A stretch of DNA of 10,146 nucleotides from JBBQSV01 sp038213615 (lineage in GTDB: Bacteria > Patescibacteriota > Saccharimonadia > Saccharimonadales > OMJO01), in the NCBI GenBank assembly GCA_038213615.1, contig JBBQSV010000023.1:1-10146 (forward strand), in the 5' to 3' direction. A model generated the notes under the pieces. That model was given only the letters and a program-made list of their open reading frames with translations, searched no databases and was not told where the DNA came from. Shown piece by piece: positions 1 through 5,658 of this stretch (positions are counted from its first letter, which is position 1; each line of letters opens with the position of its first letter). The position numbers and the translations under genes were made by a program.

Positions 1-38
1 ACATTGTGAGTTAGCAGGTTCTGGCTCAGTTGCAACAT
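1..38 (-). CDS. Possible N-terminus of a divergent gene (partial)
   Basis: A leftward reading frame opens with ATG at 38 and stays open for 12 codons to the window edge (MLQLSQNLLTHN...). A perfect TATAAT lies 8 nt upstream of this ATG on the same strand, the arrangement seen at other starts in this window. The visible residues are too few to assign a family. The evidence is the promoter-to-start geometry only, and a short open frame of this length is common by chance. If real, it would share a divergent control region with the lamin-tail gene. Confidence 0.35.
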   Translation of the reverse strand, partial: MLQLSQNLLTHN

Positions 39-46
39 AGTTCCTA

Positions 47-52
47 ATTATA
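47..52 (-). promoter_or_regulatory. -10 box (TATAAT), leftward
   Basis: A consensus TATAAT on the minus strand ends 8 nt before the leftward ATG at 38. No convincing -35 is visible 16-18 nt upstream. It would give a leaderless or nearly leaderless transcript. Confidence 0.4.
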
Positions 53-79
53 AACTACAAAAAATAATTCTGCTCATGC

Positions 80-108
80 TTGCATGTTTTAAAATGTTTA
101 GATATTAT
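80..108 (+). promoter_or_regulatory. Candidate promoter of the lamin-tail gene
   Basis: TTGCAT (80-85), a 17-nt spacer, then TATTAT (103-108) lie directly upstream of ATG 116, with 7 nt between the -10 and the start codon. Transcription would begin at or next to the A of the ATG. No Shine-Dalgarno is present, so a leaderless mRNA is the simplest reading. Confidence 0.5.
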
Positions 109-115
109 TGCAAAT

Positions 116-1558
116 ATGAACCGGCTTAAGGTGTTCCTTGGCTCATTCTTAGCAATAGTTCAACTACTGTTGCTTGTGCCACAAGCTGCCTTAGCCGTAA
201 ATCCACCTGCCCTGGCCGTGCCGCCGGGGCTTTCTTTTGCCCAAATCAAGATCACCGGTAATGAATTCTTGATGCTGCAAAATAACACGGCCGACCCCAT
301 TACAGACTTAAGCCAGTATTGGCTCTATGGTTTTAATAACGTCAACCCGGTGGCAAGTGGAGTGAACAGTACTTTGCAGCAACTGCCGAGCGGCAGTTTA
401 CTGCCTGGTCAAACGTTATTGCTAAACGCCACTGGCGGATCCACCTGTGGAGCGGCTGTAACTGGCAAATTGGGTATTAGCCTGACAGATTCAGGAGGCT
501 ATCTAGAGATTGTCAAAACGGCGTTAGTCAATAACTTGCTAGTTTATACTGGCGGTGATGCGGTGTCCTGGAGCTCGGCCGTCAATAGTGCGCCGGGAAT
601 GATATCCCAGGTGCCATCTAGCAGTGCTGACCCGGCCGGGGCCTGGTATCGCTACCAAAATAGTCTGCCAACGCCGCCATTTTTGTGGCAGCAGGCCGAT
701 GTCGATGCCAGTAATGTTTGCCAACTTAATGTGGTCATTTCTAATGTGGTAACTACTGGCCCGTCCAACCCAGGCAACCAGCTGCTACCAGGCTTGCCCC
801 CAGCCGCTACTTTTATAACCATTGTTTCTAGCACTGGTTCCGGCAGCGGTCCGTATCTGCCAGCTAGCGATAAAGGCCTGCGGACCCCGACTCTAACAGA
901 GATTTTGCCCAATCCAGCCTCGCCAGCAACCGACGCCAACGATGAGTTTGTGGAACTCTACAATTCTAATTCCGCTACTTTTGATTTGAGTGGATTCAAA
1001 ATACAGTCGGCTTCGCTGACTTCTAAGACACTACATGTCTACAAAATTCCGGCCGGCACCACAGTCAAGGGCCACGGCTACATTAGCTTTACATCGGGTA
1101 ATACCAGCATCTCTCTAAATAATTCTGGCGGGCAGGTGTGGTTGCTAGACCCATTTGGCAACGTGCTAAACAAAACTGATGTCTACGGCAAGGCAGCTAG
1201 TGGTAGTGCCTGGGCACTGGGCAATGGTAAATGGTTTTGGACTGGCACGCCTACTCCTAATAGGGCTAACACGATCACTCAGACTTCTGGTGCGGGCGCA
1301 CCGGGCAGCACCACTAAAGCACCTAGCATTTCTGGCGTAGAGGGCATCACTACTAGCGATCCTCATTCGGCAGCTAGTGGCAAAACCAGTAGTACGGCTC
1401 CACAATCATCTGATACCGGTCAAAAGCTACATCCTTGGATTATTGTTGTTATCGGCTTGCTTGCGCTAATATACGCACTATATGAGTACCGAAACGGCAT
1501 CATTAATAAAGTCCGCCAGTTCGTCAGAAACCGAAGCAGTCGCCGCAAAGATCGCTAA
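116..1558 (+). CDS. Secreted, membrane-anchored protein with lamin-tail domains
   Basis: The 480-residue product starts with a signal peptide (residues 1-27: Asn-Arg-Leu-Lys, a hydrophobic core, then an ALA site). Residues about 40-140 look like a divergent lamin-tail (LTD) beta-sandwich. Residues about 260-385 are a clear LTD: 'LTEILPNP', 'DEFVELYN', 'DLSGFKIQ', 'IPAGTTVKGHGYISF' and a closing 'GTPTPNRAN'. A Ser/Thr/Gly-rich linker (about 386-437) leads to one membrane helix (441-458) and a strongly basic tail (459-480), so the protein should sit in the cytoplasmic membrane with its domains outside. Bacterial LTDs are usually attached to surface or secreted proteins; the ligand here is unknown. 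ATG 116 is preferred to an in-frame TTG at 80 because the TTG lies within the candidate -35 and the ATG begins the signal peptide exactly. The last 77 nt overlap tsaE. Confidence 0.85.
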   Translation: MNRLKVFLGSFLAIVQLLLLVPQAALAVNPPALAVPPGLSFAQIKITGNEFLMLQNNTADPITDLSQYWLYGFNNVNPVASGVNSTLQQLPSGSLLPGQTLLLNATGGSTCGAAVTGKLGISLTDSGGYLEIVKTALVNNLLVYTGGDAVSWSSAVNSAPGMISQVPSSSADPAGAWYRYQNSLPTPPFLWQQADVDASNVCQLNVVISNVVTTGPSNPGNQLLPGLPPAATFITIVSSTGSGSGPYLPASDKGLRTPTLTEILPNPASPATDANDEFVELYNSNSATFDLSGFKIQSASLTSKTLHVYKIPAGTTVKGHGYISFTSGNTSISLNNSGGQVWLLDPFGNVLNKTDVYGKAASGSAWALGNGKWFWTGTPTPNRANTITQTSGAGAPGSTTKAPSISGVEGITTSDPHSAASGKTSSTAPQSSDTGQKLHPWIIVVIGLLALIYALYEYRNGIINKVRQFVRNRSSRRKDR

Positions 1559-1949
1559 AAACTTGCGCGGGGGCGAGGTAATCGAACTTGTTAGCGACCT
1601 GGGCGGTGGCAAGACAACCTTTGTGCGTGGTCTAGCGCGAGGTGCTGGTAGCCCCGACAAAGTATCTAGTCCCAGCTTTACGATTAACAAGATCTACCAA
1701 GCCCCAAAATTCACAATCGAACATTTTGATTTTTATCGGTTGGCCGAGGCCGGCGTTGTGGGTAGTGAATTGGCAGAACTAATTGGTGACCCAAAGTCTG
1801 TAATTGTAGTGGAGTGGGCCAACGTGGTTCAGCAAGTTTTACCTAAGGAACATTTGCAGATCAATATCAAGACAACTGGCGAACAGTCCCGCGAACTGCA
1901 GTTCAAATGCCCCGATTCGCTCAAGTATTTGTTAGAGGGCGTATGTTGA
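1482..1949 (+). CDS. tsaE: tRNA t6A37 biosynthesis ATPase TsaE
   Basis: A 155-residue P-loop ATPase of the TsaE (YjeE) family. It works with TsaB and TsaD in transferring threonylcarbamoyl to A37 of ANN-decoding tRNAs. Visible motifs are the N-terminal 'SSSETEAVAAKIA' helix, Walker A 'SDLGGGKTT' (residues 38-46; most homologues have GDLGAGKTT), 'SSPSFTI' (62-68), the diagnostic 'HFDFYRL' (81-87) and 'VVEWA' (109-113). Length is normal for the family. The start at 1482 lies inside the preceding gene, but no later in-frame start keeps the N-terminal helix, so a 77-nt overlap seems real. No Shine-Dalgarno is visible, so translation may be coupled to the upstream gene. The stop TGA lies inside the first codons of tsaB. 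Confidence 0.95.
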   Translation: MSTETASLIKSASSSETEAVAAKIAKNLRGGEVIELVSDLGGGKTTFVRGLARGAGSPDKVSSPSFTINKIYQAPKFTIEHFDFYRLAEAGVVGSELAELIGDPKSVIVVEWANVVQQVLPKEHLQINIKTTGEQSRELQFKCPDSLKYLLEGVC

Positions 1950-2335
1950 TTTTGACATTACGAACCGACAACCCCCAGGCCGAGATTGGTTTGTATGATG
2001 ACCATAAAAAGTTGATTTATCATGAGTGGCAGGCACACCGTCAACTGGCCGAAACCATTCACTTACAAATACTAGAGTTGCTAAAAAGTCAGGGCAAAGA
2101 TTGGCCTGATATCCAGGGTGTGGTTTGCTACAAGGGCCCAGGTAGCTTCACCGGACTGCGGATTGGTTTGAGTGTGGCCAATGCCTTGGCTCAATCACTA
2201 AACGTACCCATAGTGGGGCAAGGTGGTGACGATTGGCTGCAAAAGGGCCTGGCCAGGCTGGCGGGTGGCAAGAATGACATGCAGGTTCTACCCGAGTACG
2301 GTGCCGAGGCTCACGTTACCAAACCCAGGAAATAA
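1943..2335 (+). CDS. tsaB: Minimal TsaB, t6A complex dimerisation subunit
   Basis: TsaB is an inactive ASKHA-fold paralogue of TsaD that scaffolds the t6A complex. This product has only 130 residues, against about 220-230 in E. coli. It keeps the N-terminal lobe with the signature 'YKGPGSFTGLRIGLSVANALA' region (residues about 69-89) and then passes quickly to a terminal 'VLPEYGAEAHVTKPRK', which resembles the usual last strand of full-length TsaB. The middle and C-terminal lobe therefore look deleted rather than the gene being cut by a frameshift. The start ATG 1943 overlaps the tsaE stop by 7 nt and has AGAGGG just upstream; an in-frame ATG at 1907 lies within tsaE and would add 12 unlike residues. 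Family assignment is strong; that the short form is functional is inferred from tight coupling to tsaE. Confidence 0.88.
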   Translation: MLILTLRTDNPQAEIGLYDDHKKLIYHEWQAHRQLAETIHLQILELLKSQGKDWPDIQGVVCYKGPGSFTGLRIGLSVANALAQSLNVPIVGQGGDDWLQKGLARLAGGKNDMQVLPEYGAEAHVTKPRK

Positions 2336-2348
2336 CTGAGATAGTGGC

Positions 2349-2377
2349 TTGCTGTTTGCGCGTCAGCACAGTATATT
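2349..2377 (+). promoter_or_regulatory. Candidate promoter upstream of rny
   Basis: TTGCTG (2349-2354), a 17-nt spacer and TATATT (2372-2377) form a plausible sigma70-type promoter 14 nt after the tsaB stop. Transcription from it would give rny a leader of about 125 nt containing both inverted repeats described below. Confidence 0.4.
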
Positions 2378-2385
2378 AATGAGTA

Positions 2386-2413
2386 GGATTTTTAGGTTTT
2401 AGGGAGAAAATCC
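2386..2413 (+). repeat. Inverted repeat, rny leader (upstream hairpin)
   Basis: GGATTTT (2386-2392) pairs perfectly with AAAATCC (2407-2413) around a 14-nt loop, with one possible extra T-G pair. No T-run follows immediately, so it is not a classical terminator of tsaB, although it could be a processing or regulatory hairpin. Confidence 0.4.
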
Positions 2414-2434
2414 GCTTCTAATAATTTTGACATT

Positions 2435-2488
2435 CTAAAACGACGTGGTGCTAATGAAGTGATAGTGATCGCACCCCAGGCGTTTTAG
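2435..2488 (+). promoter_or_regulatory. Two-part hairpin in the rny 5' leader
   Basis: CTAAAACG (2435-2442) pairs perfectly with CGTTTTAG (2481-2488). Inside it, GGTGC (2447-2451) pairs with GCACC (2471-2475). An internal loop of 4 against 5 nt separates the stems and a 19-nt apical loop (2452-2470) closes the structure. It ends 7 nt before the Shine-Dalgarno. No T-run follows, so it is not a terminator. Autoregulation or an RNA-binding site is inference. Confidence 0.5.
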
Positions 2489-2495
2489 TACCGAT

Positions 2496-2503
2496 AGGAA
2501 GGA
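2496..2503 (+). promoter_or_regulatory. Strong Shine-Dalgarno of rny
   Basis: AGGAAGGA ends 6 nt before ATG 2510 and fixes the rny start. It is one of the strongest ribosome-binding sites in the window and contrasts with neighbouring genes that have none. Confidence 0.8.
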
Positions 2504-2509
2504 AATAAC

Positions 2510-4024
2510 ATGGACATACTTGCCATTGTACTGACATTGGTCGGTGCGGCTGTTGGCTTTGGCGCCAGCAATACCGTGACTAAGAAAAAGATGGGCTCAG
2601 TGGCCGAAGACGCCAAGAAAGAACTCATCAAAGCCAAAAAAGAGGCTACCAGACTGGTAGACGAAGCCCGCGAAAAAGCTCTAGAAAGTGCCGAGCAATC
2701 TCGCAGAGAAGAGCAAACTCGTCGCAAAGAAATCAAAGACATCGAACAACGTTTGCTAGACCGCGAAGCCAGTCTAGACAAAAAACTAGATGATCTAGAT
2801 AAACGTGGCGACAAGCTGCGCACAGGCGAGGGCGAGGTAGAGCAACTAAAGGATGAAATTCGTGACATCCGCAAAAAGCAGCAGGACAAACTAGAAAAGG
2901 TCGCCAAACTTACCAAGGCCGACGCTGCCGACAAATTGATGAAGATGACCGAACGTGATATCCGCGGTGATCTAACTGGCCTAGTCGCTAAGTTGCAAAA
3001 CGAAGCCAAAGATTTGGCCGAGGAACAGGCTGGTGCCATCATCGTGGGTGCCATGGAGCGCATGGCTAGCGAAGTTACTGCTGAACGCACCGTGACGTCA
3101 GTCAAGCTAGAAGACGAAGAAATGAAAGGCCGAATTATCGGCAAAGAAGGCCGCAACATTCAGGCCTTGCAACGCGCCACCGGCGTGGATATCATGGTTG
3201 ACGACACTCCAGGCATGATCATTCTTAGTAGCTTTGATCCAGTCAGGCGCGAGGTGGCTCGCCAGGCGCTGGAAATGCTGCTAAAAGACGGCCGTGTTCA
3301 CCCGGGTCGTATCGAAGAAGTGGTAGAAAAAGCCCAAGCTGTGGTAGCCAAAGACGTCATGCGAGCTGGCGAAGATGCCGCTCGCGAAGTGGGCATAATT
3401 GGCATACCAAAAGAAATCTTGCAGCTACTTGGTGAATTAAAATACCGCACCAGTTATGGTCAGAACGTACTAAAACACAGTACCGAGATGGCGCACATTG
3501 CTGGCATCATTGCCGAAGAGCTAGGCGCCAACGTCAAGATAGCCAAGTACGCCGCGTTGGTGCATGATCTAGGTAAAGCCCTGACTCACAAAATAGAAGG
3601 TAAGCACCACCACATTAGTGGCGAGATGCTACGTAAATACGGTGCACCAGAAGAAGTAGCTCACGCCGCCGAGGCCCACCACGACGATGTGGAAGCAACT
3701 ACTACCGAGGCCTTAATTGTACGAGTAGTTGACGCCATCAGCGCTTCTCGCCCCGGGGCACGAAACGTCAGCGCCGAGAACTTTGCCGAGCGTATGAAAG
3801 ACCTAGAAAACGTTGCTAACGGGTTCCCTGGTATCGAAAAGTCCTACGCAATCAGCGCCGGGCGTGAGGTCCGGGTGTTTGTTAGGCCACAAGACATTGA
3901 TGACTTGAGTGCTATCAAACTAGCCCGTGACATTGCTACCAAAATAGAATCTACCATGCAGTATCCTGGCACCATCAAGGTCAACGTCATCCGCGAAACT
4001 CGGGCTATCGAGTTCGCCAAATAG
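2510..4024 (+). CDS. rny: Ribonuclease Y
   Basis: A 504-residue membrane-anchored endoribonuclease that initiates mRNA decay (B. subtilis enzyme 520 aa). Domain order is complete: an N-terminal membrane helix (residues 3-19), a long charged coiled coil (about 30-150), a KH RNA-binding domain (about 195-260) with its GxxG loop 'GKEG' at 211-214, and an HD phosphohydrolase domain (about 315-410). In the HD domain H323, the H352-D353 pair ('VHDLGKA'), H366-H368, H390-H391-D392 and D408 supply the expected metal-binding and catalytic positions. A conserved C-terminal segment follows ('YAISAGREVRVFVRP', then a strand ending 'IRETRAIEFAK'). The start is set by a strong Shine-Dalgarno. The gene follows a 174-nt structured leader and is followed after 9 nt by a small membrane-protein gene, probably in the same transcript. 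Confidence 0.97.
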   Translation: MDILAIVLTLVGAAVGFGASNTVTKKKMGSVAEDAKKELIKAKKEATRLVDEAREKALESAEQSRREEQTRRKEIKDIEQRLLDREASLDKKLDDLDKRGDKLRTGEGEVEQLKDEIRDIRKKQQDKLEKVAKLTKADAADKLMKMTERDIRGDLTGLVAKLQNEAKDLAEEQAGAIIVGAMERMASEVTAERTVTSVKLEDEEMKGRIIGKEGRNIQALQRATGVDIMVDDTPGMIILSSFDPVRREVARQALEMLLKDGRVHPGRIEEVVEKAQAVVAKDVMRAGEDAAREVGIIGIPKEILQLLGELKYRTSYGQNVLKHSTEMAHIAGIIAEELGANVKIAKYAALVHDLGKALTHKIEGKHHHISGEMLRKYGAPEEVAHAAEAHHDDVEATTTEALIVRVVDAISASRPGARNVSAENFAERMKDLENVANGFPGIEKSYAISAGREVRVFVRPQDIDDLSAIKLARDIATKIESTMQYPGTIKVNVIRETRAIEFAK

Positions 4025-4033
4025 GCCTGACTC

Positions 4034-4237
4034 ATGGCAGACAGCAAACCAGATAAAGCAGAAAACCCATCACCAACCAACTTTTGGCGACTGTTTCTGA
4101 TTGTGGCTGTAGTGCTGGTAATAGTTGGCATAATTGTCTTGATACTTGGCCAGCTTGTGGTGGGTGGCATCATAGCTGTACTCGGGGCAGTGTTTGGTCT
4201 GGGCGCCAAAGTAGTTGGCGAGTTCCCGGTAGAGTAA
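4034..4237 (+). CDS. Small membrane protein (67 aa)
   Basis: A 67-residue product with a polar, charged N-terminus (residues 1-16) followed by an almost continuous hydrophobic stretch. It probably forms two membrane helices (about 18-39 and 41-60) with a Gly-rich turn ('GQLVVGGI') between them and a short acidic end. It begins 9 nt after the rny stop and ends 4 nt before the next ATG, so it is probably cotranscribed with rny. No clear Shine-Dalgarno is visible. I recognise no family. A role linked to membrane-bound RNase Y would be a guess from position only. Confidence 0.7.
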   Translation: MADSKPDKAENPSPTNFWRLFLIVAVVLVIVGIIVLILGQLVVGGIIAVLGAVFGLGAKVVGEFPVE

Positions 4238-4241
4238 AGCC

Positions 4242-4883
4242 ATGGCAGCCCCTTTCGAAAGTCAGTGGCCTGATCTACCCGAAATCCCCACAAGTCCACG
4301 GGGTCCTATAACTACGCTTCGCTTTAATTCGTATCTCATCGGTTTGTTTTTGGACATGGCGGATCTTCTGAGTACGCGTTTGGAAACTCTGATTGACGGC
4401 AGGGAGTTTTGTTTACATGAACTATCGTCTCATGGGATCGATAGCGTCATGCGTAACCTAGTGTTCATATGTCCGATAGACCCAGTAGACTATGGGCCCG
4501 GCTATCGTGTGGTCAGTAACACAGTTATCGAAAGTGGTGATGGCAGTGAGCTAAGTGTCAGTGATTGGTTCCTAGACAAAAGCACCCAACGTATTACTTG
4601 GCAGCAAGGGCATCTAGAAACAAACGAAAAAAATCGTTGGGTTCTGTCTGCCGCTCATCCGCCGATTATCGCCGCAAAACACGATTTGTTAACAGTTAGC
4701 TCTGGCCCAGAATATTTCGCGTTACCTTTTCCAGAGCTCCCACCGGATAACTTGATAGAGGTTGACGATGCCTATATGCAAGCCTGTAGAGTTGATGCCG
4801 ACCTAGAATCGTTAACCCCTGCCAACGAGGTAGACAGGCTATATGGTACCCATTTGACTCTGGGCAGCAATCGTATTTGCTAA
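4242..4883 (+). CDS. Hypothetical protein, 213 aa
   Basis: I do not recognise this protein. The 213-residue product has no signal peptide and no membrane helix, and looks soluble and mixed alpha/beta. An N-terminal proline-rich stretch (residues 5-23) precedes a helix-forming region (about 28-50), and 'DLLTVSSGPEYFALPFPELPPDNLIEVDDAY' forms a Pro-rich, acidic section late in the protein. The start ATG 4242 lies 4 nt after the previous stop with no Shine-Dalgarno; a weak TAGAGT (4230-4235) ends 6 nt before it. The CDS ends in the promoter region of the next gene. Codons such as TTT and CGT look more frequent here than in rny, so the gene may be accessory, though I did not compute this. Confidence 0.65.
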   Translation: MAAPFESQWPDLPEIPTSPRGPITTLRFNSYLIGLFLDMADLLSTRLETLIDGREFCLHELSSHGIDSVMRNLVFICPIDPVDYGPGYRVVSNTVIESGDGSELSVSDWFLDKSTQRITWQQGHLETNEKNRWVLSAAHPPIIAAKHDLLTVSSGPEYFALPFPELPPDNLIEVDDAYMQACRVDADLESLTPANEVDRLYGTHLTLGSNRIC

Positions 4884-4906
4884 CCCAAGACATTAACTGA
4901 TACAAT
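4877..4906 (+). promoter_or_regulatory. Extended -10 promoter of the 236-aa membrane-protein gene
   Basis: TTGCTA (4877-4882), an 18-nt spacer and TACAAT (4901-4906) preceded by TG (4898-4899) make one of the best promoter candidates in the window. The predicted transcription start is near 4913, giving a leader of about 14 nt before TTG 4927. The -35 overlaps the end of the upstream gene. Confidence 0.6.
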
Positions 4907-4926
4907 TTTGATTAAATGAACAAGTT

Positions 4927-5637
4927 TTGCTGAACCGAATCCGCCTGAGCTGGTACTTTCTAATCTTCTTTGTCTTATACGTGGCCTTGGAAATTATCTT
5001 GCCCAGGCAAAAGTTTGAAAGTGGCGCCCTAACACTATTCTCGGTTAACTCGTTTCTGTATGGCTTTTATATATCGCCAATAGTAAGCGCCCAAAAGGGT
5101 CGTATCGAAGAATTGCACAAGCTAGTGCGCAGCGAATCCAATGCCATCTTTGCTATGGTGCTGAGCACCAAGGATTTGCCTAAGCAATTGCGTAACCGCC
5201 TGCAGGACATGTTCATTGACTACCTAAAAAAGACTACCCACGGCGATCACACTGGCGGGGAAAAGGCCTACGAAGATATCATTACCTACTGCATTGATTA
5301 CGATGGTGAGCACACAGAAGAAGTCGACAAGCTACTAGAAAAAGTTGTTGCCAACCAACAAAATCGCATCATGTTTACCATGCAGATTAATAACAAAGTA
5401 TTCAGCAACGAATGGATGATTATGCTGATGCTGTTTAGTATCACGCTGTCATTTATATTGTTACTAGATACTGGTGAAAAGTTCATTTTCAAGGTGGTAG
5501 CGGCTCTGCTGGCTACCGGCCTGACCATGTTGCTAGTGATATTGGTCAAACTCAGCACCCTGACCCACAAAAAAGCCAAGCAAGTTTGGCAGCCGTTCCT
5601 CAAACTGCTAGACAGTCACTTCTACCGCATTGACTAG
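4927..5637 (+). CDS. Four-helix membrane protein of unknown function (236 aa)
   Basis: The product has two N-terminal membrane helices (residues 8-25 and 34-52), a soluble, mostly helical domain (about 55-160, rich in charged residues, with 'RIEELHKLVRSESNAI' and a His/Asp/Glu-rich patch 'HGDHTGGEKAYEDI'), then two more helices (162-180 and 187-209) and a basic C-terminal tail. This two-helix/soluble domain/two-helix plan is reminiscent of bestrophin-like DUF4239 proteins, but I cannot confirm that. The only start in the frame after the preceding in-frame stop (4909-4911) is TTG 4927 or CTG 4930; the nearby ATG at 4916 is in another frame and closes after five codons. No Shine-Dalgarno is visible. 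Its own promoter is upstream and ymdB follows after 21 nt. Confidence 0.75.
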   Translation: MLNRIRLSWYFLIFFVLYVALEIILPRQKFESGALTLFSVNSFLYGFYISPIVSAQKGRIEELHKLVRSESNAIFAMVLSTKDLPKQLRNRLQDMFIDYLKKTTHGDHTGGEKAYEDIITYCIDYDGEHTEEVDKLLEKVVANQQNRIMFTMQINNKVFSNEWMIMLMLFSITLSFILLLDTGEKFIFKVVAALLATGLTMLLVILVKLSTLTHKKAKQVWQPFLKLLDSHFYRID

Positions 5638-5646
5638 GCCGCGGGT

Positions 5647-5652
5647 TACAAT
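5647..5652 (+). promoter_or_regulatory. -10 box directly before ymdB
   Basis: TACAAT ends 6 nt before ATG 5659, so transcription should start on the start codon itself. TTGACT at 5630-5635 is only 11 nt upstream, too close to serve as its -35. No Shine-Dalgarno precedes ymdB, which supports a leaderless transcript. Confidence 0.5.
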
Positions 5653-5658
5653 AGACTT

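Noticed and set aside
80..115. TTG 80 as start of the lamin-tail gene
   Set aside because: It would add 12 residues before a canonical signal peptide and lies within the candidate -35 element; ATG 116 fits the -10 position.
652..939. Leftward open frame antisense to the lamin-tail gene
   Set aside because: No start signals and no recognisable domain; it mirrors a well-supported coding sequence.
2350..2368. TGCTG/CAGCA stem after tsaB as a terminator
   Set aside because: Only 5 bp with a 9-nt loop and no T-run; it overlaps the candidate promoter.
2427..2457. TTGACA (2427-2432) as -35 of an rny promoter
   Set aside because: A perfect -35 match, but the only -10 candidate (TAATGA, 19 nt later) is poor; TTGCTG/TATATT upstream is better. 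It remains a possible weak alternative.
2485..3159. Long leftward open frame (224 codons) antisense to rny
   Set aside because: Its translation is low-complexity Ser/Leu/Arg, the expected shadow of the charged coiled coil of RNase Y, with no promoter or ribosome-binding site.
4084..4311. Rightward 75-codon frame overlapping the 67-aa membrane protein and the 213-aa gene
   Set aside because: Another frame across two genes with better spacing and composition; the translation is rich in Trp and Cys and looks non-coding.
5630..5652. TTGACT plus TACAAT as a full promoter for ymdB
   Set aside because: The spacer is 11 nt, too short for sigma70; only the -10 is kept.
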